64,000 bases of DNA from Pseudopelagicola sp. (GTDB lineage Bacteria; Pseudomonadota; Alphaproteobacteria; Rhodobacterales; Rhodobacteraceae): positions 1 to 64,000 of the forward strand of contig JAPHRE010000026.1 of the NCBI GenBank assembly GCA_026195905.1, given 5' to 3'. Below are positions 26,165-35,945 of the stretch, in pieces (the first letter of the stretch is position 1; each line of letters opens with the position of its first letter). The translations under genes and the position numbers were made by a program. The notes beneath the pieces are model-generated. The model had not been told where the DNA came from. It did no database searches and worked only from the letters and a program-made list of their open reading frames with translations.

Positions 26165-27382
26165 TTATCCGGCGCTGCGCGGGGCAATGCGGGTTCCGTC
26201 CACCAGGGTTGCCGACGGGTAGAGAACGACGGCGTCGCCCGCATCAAGGCCGTTCAGGATTTGCACCTCAAAGCCATTGTTGCGCCCGGCATCAACCGGG
26301 GTCAGCACCGCACGCCCGTCGCGGACAACAAACACGGCCCAGCCGCCTTCGTGCCGGAACAACGCGCTGGACGGGGCAATCAGGATGTCTTCGCTTTGCC
26401 AGACAACAATGCGGGCCTCAACACGAAACCCATGCCCAAGCCCGGCGCGCACCTCGGGCGGATCGGCAAACCGGATAACGGCGTTCACGCGCTGTTCTTC
26501 GACGCCAAGCGCCGAAAACTTGGTAAAGCCGAAGGGGTCAATCCGCTCAACCACACCCTTCAAAACGCCCTCGCCGCCCCAATTGTCGATCTCGACCGGA
26601 TCGCCCACGGCAACGCGCACCGCATCACTACTGAGAAGTTCGACAACGATTTCGAGATCCGTCGCAGTATCCCCGATCTCAACAACGGGGGCACCTGCGG
26701 GCAGGATGGTTTCGCTTTCCTGGATCACGCGCAGCACCACGCCAGTGATCGGGGATGGCAGGTCTATGGCTTCGCTCGCGCTCCGGGCCTGGCCGATATT
26801 GTCGAAGGAAATAAGGTTCGCCTCGGCATTGTTGAGATCGGCCACACGCATAGAAATAGCGGCACGGGCGGTATCGACAACGGCCTGCGCGGTGAGCATG
26901 GCGCTTTCGGATTGCTCCAGGGCCGCCTGCGAGACGTTTCCTTGAGCAAAAAGTTTGCGGGTGCGCTCAAGGGCGGTTTGGGCCAAATCCCGGTCGGCCA
27001 GCGATCTCTTGAGGTCGGCCTCGGCAACGCGCAGGGCCGCCTTGGCGGAATCAATGGCGGCGCGGGCCTGTTCACGGGTGCGGATATCGAGCGCAGCCGG
27101 GTTGGTTGGCAGCATCCGCGCGACAATGGTTTGGCCTTGCTCAACCCGGTCCCCCGGTTGCAGGTCAATGCGCAGAAGATGCCCCGCGATGGGCGTCGAT
27201 ACGACGTAAGGGTCGCGCACCTGTGTGCGGGCTTCCTCATCAACCGTCAGGCGCATGGCCCCGCGTTTCACCGCGCCAAGATCAACCTCTGTCGGCTGTG
27301 GCCAGAAGGCCGCAACAAGCGCCGCTGCTACGAGGCCCGCAACCCCAACCATGAGCGCATTTCTAGATTTCCGCGTCGCCAT
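26165..27382 (-). CDS. HlyD-family periplasmic adaptor of an ABC exporter
   Basis: This 405-residue membrane-fusion protein has an N-terminal membrane helix (about 9-27), a biotinyl-lipoyl-like part (VVSTPIAGHLLRIDLQPGDRVEQGQ), a long coiled-coil hairpin (about 100-190) and a beta-barrel domain with VVELLSSDAVRVAVGDPVEI. It starts seven bases after the FtsX-type permease. With that permease and the ATPase it forms a tripartite exporter. The substrate is unknown; MacA- and DevB-type systems are the nearest analogues. Confidence 0.87.
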   Translation of the reverse strand: MATRKSRNALMVGVAGLVAAALVAAFWPQPTEVDLGAVKRGAMRLTVDEEARTQVRDPYVVSTPIAGHLLRIDLQPGDRVEQGQTIVARMLPTNPAALDIRTREQARAAIDSAKAALRVAEADLKRSLADRDLAQTALERTRKLFAQGNVSQAALEQSESAMLTAQAVVDTARAAISMRVADLNNAEANLISFDNIGQARSASEAIDLPSPITGVVLRVIQESETILPAGAPVVEIGDTATDLEIVVELLSSDAVRVAVGDPVEIDNWGGEGVLKGVVERIDPFGFTKFSALGVEEQRVNAVIRFADPPEVRAGLGHGFRVEARIVVWQSEDILIAPSSALFRHEGGWAVFVVRDGRAVLTPVDAGRNNGFEVQILNGLDAGDAVVLYPSATLVDGTRIAPRSAG

Positions 27383-27389
27383 TTTCGCC

Positions 27390-29753
27390 TCACTCTCTCG
27401 TCTTGAGGGTCGCTACCAAATCGACCTTGTCAATATCGCGTCGCACCAATGCCCCGGAAACAACCGTTGCCAAAAGCACCGCCACCCCGGCGGTTCCAAA
27501 AGCGTCGGGGCGAAAACCCGTTGGGATTTGATAGAGATCGGTGCTGAATCCGGCGGCAATCAGGAAGGATAGATAATAGCCAATCCCAACCCCAAGCGGC
27601 ACCGCCAAAAGCACAACGACCGCAAGTTCGCCAAGGAGAACATAGGCCGTCTCGCCACGTGTAAATCCCATCACGCGTAGGCTTGCAAGGTCGCGAGCCT
27701 GTTCGCCAAAGGCGATACGGGCGGCATTATAGACGATGCCAAAGGTGATAATCCCGGCAATCGCCGCCATCACATAGCGCATCGCGCCCGCCCCGGTATC
27801 CATGAGCTTTTGCATCGCGGCGCGGGCATCTTCGCGTTGGGTCACGCCGGCAACGGTCGGCATGTCCTTGAGCGCGGCATAAAGCGCGTCCATCTCGGAG
27901 GCGTCCACCCTTAGGTAGACAGTCGACACCCTGCCCCATTCGCCAAGCGCGCCGTTCAACACATCAAACCGCATAAATGCGGGCGCCCCAAGGAGGGTCT
28001 CGGCCACCTCTGCCACGGGCACGTCAATCACGGGCCGCCGCCCGTCAAGCACCTCGACGCGCAGCGTTTCGCCGGGGCCGATATCGAGCGTGTCGGCCAA
28101 GGCACGGGCGAGAACAATGCCCTGTGAGGGCATGGTGATATCGCTCATATCTTTGTTCACCGCGCGATTGAGGCGGGCATTTTCGACAAGCCCGGTCACG
28201 GACCCACGGTAGCTTTCGCGCCCATTGCGCAAGACCGCACCCACGCCGCGCACGGGTTCGACCTCAAGCACGCCCGGCAGATGGGCCATCGCGTTGACGG
28301 TCTCTGCGGGCATCGGTTCAAAGAAGGACACGGCCACATCTGAGCGGTCGATAACACCAAAGGTCAGGTCCAGGGTATCATCAAAGCCCGACATCAGCGA
28401 CATCTGCGCCGAGGATAGCCCCATCCCCACAGCAATCCCGAGGACCGAGCCGCCAATGCGTCCGGGATTGCGCAGGATGCGGCGCAGAACCATGCGTGTT
28501 GGTTGATCGAGCCAGCGGCGCAGACGGTTGTTGAGCGCGCCGGTGCGGGAGAAATCTATCGGAGCGGGCGGGCGCATGGCAACAGCGGGTGTAAGGCGGA
28601 AAACCCCGCGCAACACAAATATCCCGCCCGCAGATGCCACGAGAACCGACGTCAGGACGCCGGTTACAAGAGAAGAGGGTTCGACCCGGAACACCAAAAA
28701 GGGGAAATGGTAGACGGTTTGATAAATCCCCGCCATCAGGCGCCCGCCCCAAAGGCCCAACGCGCAGCCCATCGCCGCCCCCAGCACGGCGATCACAACC
28801 ACCATCTTGAAATAGTGCAGCGCGACCTCAAAATCGGTGTAGCCAAACGCCTTGATAAGGCCGATTTGCTCCCGTTCGGCCTGCACCAGTCGCGTGATTA
28901 CGATATAAAGCAGAAACGCCGCCACCCCGAGAAAGATCGGTGGCACGACAACAGATGTTGCGGACAACCCGGCGATCTCCTCGGTTATGAAGCGGTCCGA
29001 CATGCTATCCTTGCGCTCATACGCCCCCTGCCCGCCATAGCGATCCAGAAGATGATCGAGTTTGGTCAAGACGTCCTGCGGATTGGCCCCACGCTCCAGG
29101 CTGACGAGTATCTCGTTGACCGCCCCCTTGACGTCAAAGGCCGCAGCCAGCGCCTCTTCGTGCATCCACAACACGGCAAAGCGCGCATCGTCGGGGACAA
29201 ACTCGCCCGGCGCGGTGGTAAAAAGAAACTCTGGCGCGGCGGCAAAGCCCACGATCTGAAACGCGCGGCGGTTGCCTTGCATGGTCGCCACAAGATGATC
29301 CCCGAGCGCGAGATCATGGGCCTTGGCAAAGCTATCCAGCACCACGACCTCGTCCATATGTCCGGGCGTGAGCAATCGCCCATTTTTGAGGTAGAGATTG
29401 TTGAGGCGCGGCGTCATGGAGCGGGGTAGCGATAGGGCGGCAGCCCGCACAGGAAGGGCTTGGCCTGGCATATCAAGAAGGGCTGCGCCGCGAATACGCC
29501 CCTCGGCAGCGGCGATCCCCTTGATCTCGGCGGCGCGCTCGACAATCGGCATAGGGGCGCGGGTCACGGGCGCAAAGATTTCCGCAAGCCGGTAGCTTTC
29601 ATAATATTGCAGCCGCGTCTCACGCAGGGATTGCAGCATGCCCGACATCATCACCAAAAGGCTCACACCGACGGCAACCACAAGCATGATGGCCGCCGCC
29701 TGTCCGCGTATTCGCCACAGATCGCGCATCAATTTGTGATCAAGGGCGCGCAT
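27390..29753 (-). CDS. FtsX-type ABC transporter permease (double FtsX domain)
   Basis: This is a 787-residue permease. The first membrane helix lies at about 15-40, followed by a large periplasmic domain. Three-helix FtsX-like clusters then lie at about 270-385 and 660-775, so it carries two FtsX units in one chain, as some lipoprotein or glycolipid exporters do. It lies between the ATPase (gap of three bases) and the adaptor (gap of seven bases). Its length is about twice that of MacB-type half-permeases, so it may work as one polypeptide. Confidence 0.87.
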   Translation of the reverse strand: MRALDHKLMRDLWRIRGQAAAIMLVVAVGVSLLVMMSGMLQSLRETRLQYYESYRLAEIFAPVTRAPMPIVERAAEIKGIAAAEGRIRGAALLDMPGQALPVRAAALSLPRSMTPRLNNLYLKNGRLLTPGHMDEVVVLDSFAKAHDLALGDHLVATMQGNRRAFQIVGFAAAPEFLFTTAPGEFVPDDARFAVLWMHEEALAAAFDVKGAVNEILVSLERGANPQDVLTKLDHLLDRYGGQGAYERKDSMSDRFITEEIAGLSATSVVVPPIFLGVAAFLLYIVITRLVQAEREQIGLIKAFGYTDFEVALHYFKMVVVIAVLGAAMGCALGLWGGRLMAGIYQTVYHFPFLVFRVEPSSLVTGVLTSVLVASAGGIFVLRGVFRLTPAVAMRPPAPIDFSRTGALNNRLRRWLDQPTRMVLRRILRNPGRIGGSVLGIAVGMGLSSAQMSLMSGFDDTLDLTFGVIDRSDVAVSFFEPMPAETVNAMAHLPGVLEVEPVRGVGAVLRNGRESYRGSVTGLVENARLNRAVNKDMSDITMPSQGIVLARALADTLDIGPGETLRVEVLDGRRPVIDVPVAEVAETLLGAPAFMRFDVLNGALGEWGRVSTVYLRVDASEMDALYAALKDMPTVAGVTQREDARAAMQKLMDTGAGAMRYVMAAIAGIITFGIVYNAARIAFGEQARDLASLRVMGFTRGETAYVLLGELAVVVLLAVPLGVGIGYYLSFLIAAGFSTDLYQIPTGFRPDAFGTAGVAVLLATVVSGALVRRDIDKVDLVATLKTRE

Positions 29754-29756
29754 CGC

Positions 29757-30467
29757 CTACCACTCGATCTCGTCGGGGCTTTGGCGGATTTCATTCTCGA
29801 CCACGTCCCGAATCGCACCATCGGCAAAATGAATGACCCGATGCGCCATGCGCGCGGTGGCCGCCGCATGGGTCACGATCAAGACCGTCGCCCCAAGGCG
29901 GGCATTCACATCGTTCAAGACATGCAACACCGCGCGTCCCGTGGTCGAATCGAGCGCCCCGGTGGGTTCGTCGCAAAAGAGCACCGTCGGGTTCTTGGCA
30001 ATGGCACGCGCGATGGCCACGCGCTGTTGTTCGCCCCCCGACATTTGGGCCGGGAAATGATCCATACGTTCTTCTAGGCCAACCAGTCCAAGCGCCTCTT
30101 CAACGGCGAGCGGATCACTGGCGATTTCGGTCACCAGTTCGACATTTTCCCGTGCCGTCAGCGAAGGCATGAGATTATAAAACTGAAACACGAACCCCAC
30201 ATGATCGCGCCTATATCGGGTGAGCGCACGATCCGACATTTCGGTCAGGTTCTCTGACTCGAAAAAGGCCGTGCCGCTTGTCGCGTGATCCAACCCCCCA
30301 AGAATATTGAGCAGCGTCGATTTCCCGGAGCCGGAAGGACCAAGAAGAACGACAATCTCGCCGCGCGGAATTTCGAGATCGACCCCGCGCAAGGCATGAA
30401 CGGCGGCCTCGCCCTCGCCATAGGTCTTGGTCAGACCTTCTGTCTTGAATGTGTGATTCTGAGCCAT
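29757..30467 (-). CDS. ABC exporter ATPase (LolD/MacB-like)
   Basis: This is a 236-residue nucleotide-binding protein with Walker [13 protein letters not shown]-loop [10 protein letters not shown], signature [15 protein letters not shown], Walker [13 protein letters not shown] and switch His in VTHAA. The sequence belongs to the LolD/MacB/FtsE group that pairs with FtsX-type permeases. The start at 30467 (MAQNHTFK) places the first strand correctly; longer frames add a low-complexity tail. It is the first gene of the three-gene exporter operon. Confidence 0.9.
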   Translation of the reverse strand: MAQNHTFKTEGLTKTYGEGEAAVHALRGVDLEIPRGEIVVLLGPSGSGKSTLLNILGGLDHATSGTAFFESENLTEMSDRALTRYRRDHVGFVFQFYNLMPSLTARENVELVTEIASDPLAVEEALGLVGLEERMDHFPAQMSGGEQQRVAIARAIAKNPTVLFCDEPTGALDSTTGRAVLHVLNDVNARLGATVLIVTHAAATARMAHRVIHFADGAIRDVVENEIRQSPDEIEW

Positions 30468-30547
30468 CCTGCGCCAGAGGCTAGCGGACCAAGCGGGGGC
30501 GGCAAGGATATTCGGCCCGTTCGCGCCGACACGTGGCGCAGGCATCG

Positions 30548-30574
30548 CAAAAAGGGGCGCCATAAAAGCGCCCC
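30548..30574 (-). terminator. Rho-independent terminator of ubiK
   Basis: GGGGCGC at 30554-30560 and GCGCCCC at 30568-30574 form a perfect stem around CATAAAA. On the minus strand it is followed by TTTTT. It separates ubiK from the ABC exporter operon. Confidence 0.85.
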
Positions 30575-30583
30575 TCATGCATT

Positions 30584-30823
30584 TTATTTTGCTTCGAGCG
30601 CCTCGATCCGTGCCTTGAGCGCCTCGTTTTCTTCGCGGGCTTTCTGGGCCATAGCGCGCACAGCATCGAATTCCTCACGTGTCACGAAATCACGATCCGC
30701 CAACCAACGATCCATCATTGATTTCATTGCGGTTTCGGCTTCGTCCTTGGCCCCTTGTGCCACGCCCATAGCGTTGGTCATCAATTGGGAAATATCGTCC
30801 ATGATTTTGTTGCGGGTCTGCAT
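30584..30823 (-). CDS. ubiK: UbiK/YqiC-type accessory factor (BMFP domain)
   Basis: This 79-residue protein has an N-terminal amphipathic helix ([21 protein letters not shown] in outline) and a C-terminal coiled coil (about 48-78, [21 protein letters not shown]). This is the BMFP layout of YqiC/UbiK, which supports ubiquinone synthesis in other proteobacteria. The start at 30823 follows CGGAGACGATC. A TTG at 30838 would add five residues. A hairpin terminator lies ten bases after the stop codon. Confidence 0.8.
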   Translation of the reverse strand: MQTRNKIMDDISQLMTNAMGVAQGAKDEAETAMKSMMDRWLADRDFVTREEFDAVRAMAQKAREENEALKARIEALEAK

Positions 30824-30901
30824 GATCGTCTCCGGCAATTGCGTTGGCCCCTATATGGGGGCAGATGCGACGCGGCACAAGGTTGACTTCCTGTGCGAGG
30901 C

Positions 30902-31804
30902 ATGGACAAAACCTTGCCCATGCGCGCCATGATCCCCTTCCCCGATATCTCGCCCGAACTCTTCTCGTTTAGCCTGTTTGGCGTTGATATTGCCCTGCGT
31001 TGGTATGCGCTTGCGTATATCGTCGGCATCATCATCGGCTGGCGGCTTATCGTGATGGCCCTGCGGCGTCCAAAGCTATGGCGCGCGCCGGGGGCACCGA
31101 TGGATGCACGGCAAAGCGAAGACCTGCTGACATGGGTGATTCTTGGGGTGATCCTTGGCGGGCGGCTTGGGTATGTGTTGTTTTACAAACCGGCCTACTA
31201 CCTTGCCAATCCGACCGAGATACTTGTGATTTGGCAGGGGGGCATGTCGTTTCACGGCGGGTTTCTTGGCGTTGTGATCGCCGCATGGATTTGGTCAGGA
31301 CGCCAGAATGTGCCGCGCCTGTCGCTGGCCGATACGATGGCGCTGGGCGTTGCGCCGGGGGTGTTCCTTGGACGGATCGCCAATTTCATCAATGCCGAGC
31401 TTTGGGGACGGCCAACGGACCTGCCTTGGGGCGTCGCCTTTCCGGGCTATCACGCCCAAGAGTGCGGGCAGGCTGTGGGCGAGATTTGTGCGCGCCACCC
31501 GTCGCAACTCTATGAGGCGTTGCTTGAGGGGCTTATCCTTGGCGGACTGCTGATCCATCTTGCCTTCAGGCGCGGGGCGCTCAAGAGGCCCGGCGTCATC
31601 GCGGGCGTTTTCTTTGCCGGATACGGTATAGCGCGGTTCCTAGTCGAATTCGTCCGCCAACCGGATGCGCAATTCATATCGCCGGGCAATCCGCTTGGCC
31701 TTGCGCTTGAAGTCGGCGGCTATGGGCTTACGATGGGACAGCTTCTATCACTGCCGATGATCCTCTTTGGGGTCTGGTTGGTGCGGCGGGCGCGGCATGG
31801 GTGA
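30902..31804 (+). CDS. lgt: Prolipoprotein diacylglyceryl transferase
   Basis: This 300-residue membrane enzyme transfers diacylglycerol to the lipobox cysteine of prolipoproteins, such as the tad lipoproteins here. About seven membrane helices are visible. The Lgt signature region has [15 protein letters not shown] and [21 protein letters not shown]. The start is uncertain: ATGs at 30902, 30920 and 30929 and a GTG at 30893 are in frame. 30902 follows GCGAGGC, though closely. It overlaps the next gene by eight bases. Confidence 0.93.
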   Translation: MDKTLPMRAMIPFPDISPELFSFSLFGVDIALRWYALAYIVGIIIGWRLIVMALRRPKLWRAPGAPMDARQSEDLLTWVILGVILGGRLGYVLFYKPAYYLANPTEILVIWQGGMSFHGGFLGVVIAAWIWSGRQNVPRLSLADTMALGVAPGVFLGRIANFINAELWGRPTDLPWGVAFPGYHAQECGQAVGEICARHPSQLYEALLEGLILGGLLIHLAFRRGALKRPGVIAGVFFAGYGIARFLVEFVRQPDAQFISPGNPLGLALEVGGYGLTMGQLLSLPMILFGVWLVRRARHG

Positions 31805-32870
31805 TCCCGTGACGGATTTGACAGCGTATCTCATGGCACGAATCCGTGCTGGAGGGCCGATGCGGATCTCGGAATTCATGTCCGAGGCACTTTTGAACCC
31901 CACGCATGGCTATTACACGACGCGCGATCCGTTGGGCGCAGAGGGCGATTTTACCACCGCGCCGGAAATTTCGCAGATGTTTGGCGAGATGATTGGCCTT
32001 TGCCTTGCACAGACCTGGATCGACCAAGGCCGTCCGCACCCGTTTACCCTGGCCGAGCTTGGCCCCGGGCGCGGGACATTGATGGCGGATATCCTGCGCG
32101 CAACCCGCGCGGTGCCGGGGTTTCGCGAGGCGGCAAACCTGCATCTTGTTGAAGCGTCGCCCACGCTGCGCGATGCCCAAAAGAGGCGGCTTGGGGATGC
32201 GACGCGGTGGCATGACAGCGCCGAAAGCCTCCCCGATGATGCGCCGCTTTTCCTTGTGGCTAATGAATTCTTCGATGCCCTGCCCATCCGTCAATTCCTG
32301 CGCAGCGGTCCCGGCTGGGCCGAACGGCTTGTCGGGCTGGAGGGCGACCGCCTTGCCTTTGGGCTTGGGGAGGTGCTGGCACAACCGGCGCTGAAGCATC
32401 GGCTCGCGGACACACAAGAGGGCGATCTTGTCGAACTCTCGCCGCAGGCCGCACCGATTATGGCCGCCATCGGGGCGCGAATCGAGGCGCATGGCGGGGC
32501 GGCGATCGTGATCGACTATGGCGGCTGGCGCTCGCTTGGGGATACGTTGCAGGCACTGCGCGCGCATGAAAAAGTGGCCCCGCTCGACGCGCCGGGGCAG
32601 GCCGATTTAACCGCCCATGTGGATTTCGAAGCGCTGGCCAAGGCCACGCCGTCAGCGCATAGTAAGCTGATTTCGCAGGGTGTTTTCCTTGAGCGGCTTG
32701 GGATTACTCCCCGTGCGCGGACACTTGCCCAAAACCTCTCCGGGGCCGCCCTTGAGAGCCATATCGCCGCACATCGCCGCTTGACGCACCCGGATGAAAT
32801 GGGAAACCTGTTCAAGACGCTGGCAGTCTACCCAACGACCGCCCCCCCGCCCCCCGGATTCGAGGCCTGA
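31797..32870 (+). CDS. MidA/NDUFAF7-type SAM-dependent methyltransferase
   Basis: This 357-residue protein belongs to the MidA/NDUFAF7 (DUF185, COG1565) methyltransferases; the mitochondrial member methylates an arginine in complex I. The SAM motif I is [16 protein letters not shown] (about residue 80). The family signatures [27 protein letters not shown] and [14 protein letters not shown] are clear. The ATG at 31797 overlaps the lgt stop and the stop codon overlaps the pgeF start (TGATG), so lgt, this gene and pgeF form one coupled operon. The target in this bacterium is not known. Confidence 0.9.
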   Translation: MGDPVTDLTAYLMARIRAGGPMRISEFMSEALLNPTHGYYTTRDPLGAEGDFTTAPEISQMFGEMIGLCLAQTWIDQGRPHPFTLAELGPGRGTLMADILRATRAVPGFREAANLHLVEASPTLRDAQKRRLGDATRWHDSAESLPDDAPLFLVANEFFDALPIRQFLRSGPGWAERLVGLEGDRLAFGLGEVLAQPALKHRLADTQEGDLVELSPQAAPIMAAIGARIEAHGGAAIVIDYGGWRSLGDTLQALRAHEKVAPLDAPGQADLTAHVDFEALAKATPSAHSKLISQGVFLERLGITPRARTLAQNLSGAALESHIAAHRRLTHPDEMGNLFKTLAVYPTTAPPPPGFEA

Positions 32871-33625
32871 TGCTTGAAATCATCACATCCGATCACCTGA
32901 CGCCTTTGCGTCATGGCTTTTTTACCCGCAAGGGCGGTGCGTCTTCTGGTGTCTTTGCGGGGCTGAACTGTGGCGCGGGGTCTTCGGACCAGAGCGAGAT
33001 TGTCCGCATCAATCGTGACCGGGTGGCCCAGGCCATGCAGGTCACGCCAGACAACCTCATCACCGTGCACCAGACCCATTCCAACGATGTGGCGGTTGTT
33101 GAAGAACCGTTTCAGGCAAAGCCCCCCGAAGCCGATGCGATGGTGACAAAGACACCGGGGCTTGTTCTTGCCATTTTGACTGCGGACTGTCAGCCGGTTC
33201 TCTTTGCCGACCACGAGGCCGGGGTCATTGGCGCAGCCCATGCGGGGTGGCGCGGAGCGCGGGACGGCATCCTTGAGGCGACCGTCGCCGCGATGGAAGG
33301 GCTTGGAGCGCAACGCAACAACATTGTCGCCGTGATTGGCCCATCGATCAGCCAGCGCGCCTATGAGGTTGGGCCAGAGTTTCTTGAGGATTTCCTCATT
33401 GAGGATAGGGACAACGGGCGCTTTTTTGCCGGTGGCAGCGGCGACAAGGCCTTGTTTGACCTTACCGGCTATGGGTTGGACCGTCTCCGAAAGGCAGGCA
33501 TTGCAGAGGCCCAATGGACCCGTCACTGCACCTATTCGGACCCGGCCCGGTTCTTCTCGTTTCGGCGCACCACACATGCGGGCGAAGCGGACTATGGGCG
33601 GCTTATCTCCACCATCCGGCTCTGA
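32870..33625 (+). CDS. pgeF: Purine nucleoside phosphorylase / polyphenol oxidase family (PgeF/YfiH)
   Basis: This 251-residue protein is of the multicopper-oxidase-like DUF152/YfiH family, whose members process purine nucleosides or edit peptidoglycan precursors. The metal ligands are His in TVHQTHS, Cys in LTADCQPV and His in GAAHAGWRGA. The N-terminal motif HGFFTRKGGASSG is also typical. It starts within the stop codon of the preceding methyltransferase gene. Functional naming within the family is unsettled. Confidence 0.9.
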   Translation: MLEIITSDHLTPLRHGFFTRKGGASSGVFAGLNCGAGSSDQSEIVRINRDRVAQAMQVTPDNLITVHQTHSNDVAVVEEPFQAKPPEADAMVTKTPGLVLAILTADCQPVLFADHEAGVIGAAHAGWRGARDGILEATVAAMEGLGAQRNNIVAVIGPSISQRAYEVGPEFLEDFLIEDRDNGRFFAGGSGDKALFDLTGYGLDRLRKAGIAEAQWTRHCTYSDPARFFSFRRTTHAGEADYGRLISTIRL

Positions 33626-33776
33626 TCTGCTGCCATGCTGCCTCGAAAAGAGACCGGCATTTTCCTAAAAACAGACCGTTCCCGCCGTATCCTTGCCCCA
33701 TTTCAGCGCGACATTGAGGGCAACCAAGATACAGCGCAGCTCATATCGCATGGGCTCGGAGCAAAGGAGACAAGAC

Positions 33777-33920
33777 ATGGCAGGCAAATCCCGCTTCATC
33801 AAATCAATCATGGACGGCGCAAAATCGGATGTGCCCGCAATGCCTTGGGCGCGAGGCGCACGTCGTCAGGCCTTTATCTCCAAGCGCAACGCGCTCAAAC
33901 TTGAGCGCAGCGCCGCCTAA
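33777..33920 (+). CDS. Small basic hypothetical protein
   Basis: This short gene encodes 47 residues. An excellent ribosome site (AAAGGAGACAAGAC) stands just before the ATG and a strong terminator follows, so the gene is very likely real. The protein is basic and helical (KSRFIKSIMDG, WARGARRQAFISKRNALK) with no membrane segment. It might bind RNA or ribosomes, but no family is recognised and this is speculative. It stands as a single-gene unit between pgeF and the Lrp-type regulator. Confidence 0.7.
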   Translation: MAGKSRFIKSIMDGAKSDVPAMPWARGARRQAFISKRNALKLERSAA

Positions 33921-33942
33921 GACCCCCACAGCACATGATAAA

Positions 33943-33976
33943 GGCCGCGCCAGAGCAATCCGGCGCGGTCTTTTCT
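33943..33976 (+). terminator. Rho-independent terminator after the small basic gene
   Basis: GGCCGCGCC (33943-33951) pairs with GGCGCGGTC (33962-33970) and is followed by TTTTCT. It closes the short transcript of the 47-residue protein and faces the end of the Lrp-type gene. Confidence 0.85.
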
Positions 33977-33992
33977 AATTCATAGACAGGTC

Positions 33993-34493
33993 TCAGGCTT
34001 CGCGGCTCAGGCGATCTTCGAGCACGTCAAACGGCACGCCCGGATCATCTTTGGCACAGCGGATCACCAGCGATGTTTTCACACTGGCCACATTGTCGGC
34101 CTTGAGCAGGTCTTCTGTCAGAAAGCTCTGAAACGTCGACAGGTCCGGCGCGACGCATTTGAGGACAAAGTCGACTTCGCCATTGAGCATGTGGCATTCG
34201 CGCACGAGCGACCATTTGCGGCAGCGTTCTTCAAAAGCGGCGAGATCCGCTTCGGCCTGGCTTACAAGGCCGACCATTGCGAAAACCTGCACCTCAAAGC
34301 CAAGTTCGCGCGCATCGACATCCGCATGATAGCCGCGTATATACCCGGCCTCTTCAAGCGTACGGACACGGCGCAAGCAGGGCGGTGCCGAGATTCCGAC
34401 GCGCTTGGCCAGTTCAACATTGGTCATGCGCCCATCGGCCTGAAGTTCGGCCAAAATTTTGCGATCAATCGGATCGAGCCGTGTCCCGGGCAT
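33993..34493 (-). CDS. Lrp/AsnC-family transcriptional regulator
   Basis: This 166-residue regulator has an N-terminal HTH domain (about 5-60; LDPIDRKILAELQADGRMTNVELAKRVGIS, outlined) and a C-terminal RAM ligand-binding domain (about 75-150). The start at 34493 (MPGTRLD) follows a GAGAG ribosome site; the longer reading to 34547 lacks one. It is divergent from trxB, with a 211-base gap between them that could hold operators for both. The effector is probably an amino acid. Confidence 0.92.
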   Translation of the reverse strand: MPGTRLDPIDRKILAELQADGRMTNVELAKRVGISAPPCLRRVRTLEEAGYIRGYHADVDARELGFEVQVFAMVGLVSQAEADLAAFEERCRKWSLVRECHMLNGEVDFVLKCVAPDLSTFQSFLTEDLLKADNVASVKTSLVIRCAKDDPGVPFDVLEDRLSREA

Positions 34494-34512
34494 TGCGTAT
34501 CTCTCACTGTAG

Positions 34513-35649
<1,137 letters not shown>

Positions 35650-35656
35650 CCCACGA

Positions 35657-35693
35657 ACGTGGCCGCAAAGACACATGCGGCCACGTCCCCTTT
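35657..35693 (+). terminator. Hairpin terminator after trxB
   Basis: ACGTGGCCGC (35657-35666) and GCGGCCACGT (35677-35686) form a perfect ten-base-pair stem with a ten-base loop. Only a short CCCCTTT tail follows, so termination may be partial. Confidence 0.6.
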
Positions 35694-35835
35694 GCAGCGC
35701 ATCCGGTGAACGGGTTTCACGACGCAAAGCGCGCATATGAACAGATCACGCCACGGCACGACCCAACCCAAACAGGGTTCCAAAGTGATCCGCCGTGCCG
35801 AAAACTCTCCTTTGAATGATCGTGCTTGTGGCGTT

Positions 35836-35927
35836 GGCAATTCGGCTCATTTTGCCAAATTCCACGGAATTGCCTTTCTTTTTTCTTTTCTGCGACTGCA
35901 AAATATGCAATGCGTTCACCCGTGAAC
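35836..35927 (+). promoter_or_regulatory. Operator-like palindromes upstream of the HTH-sulfurylase gene
   Basis: Two perfect palindromes with two-base centres lie here: AATTCCACGGAATT at 35858-35871 and GTTCACCCGTGAAC at 35914-35927. The second extends to TGnGTTCACCCGTGAACnCA and lies 18 bases before the start codon. In addition GGCAATTC (35836-35843) and GAATTGCC (35867-35874) form a wider inverted repeat. The layout suits autoregulation by the HTH domain encoded just downstream. Confidence 0.6.
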
Positions 35928-35945
35928 ACACATTGGATTGCTTTC

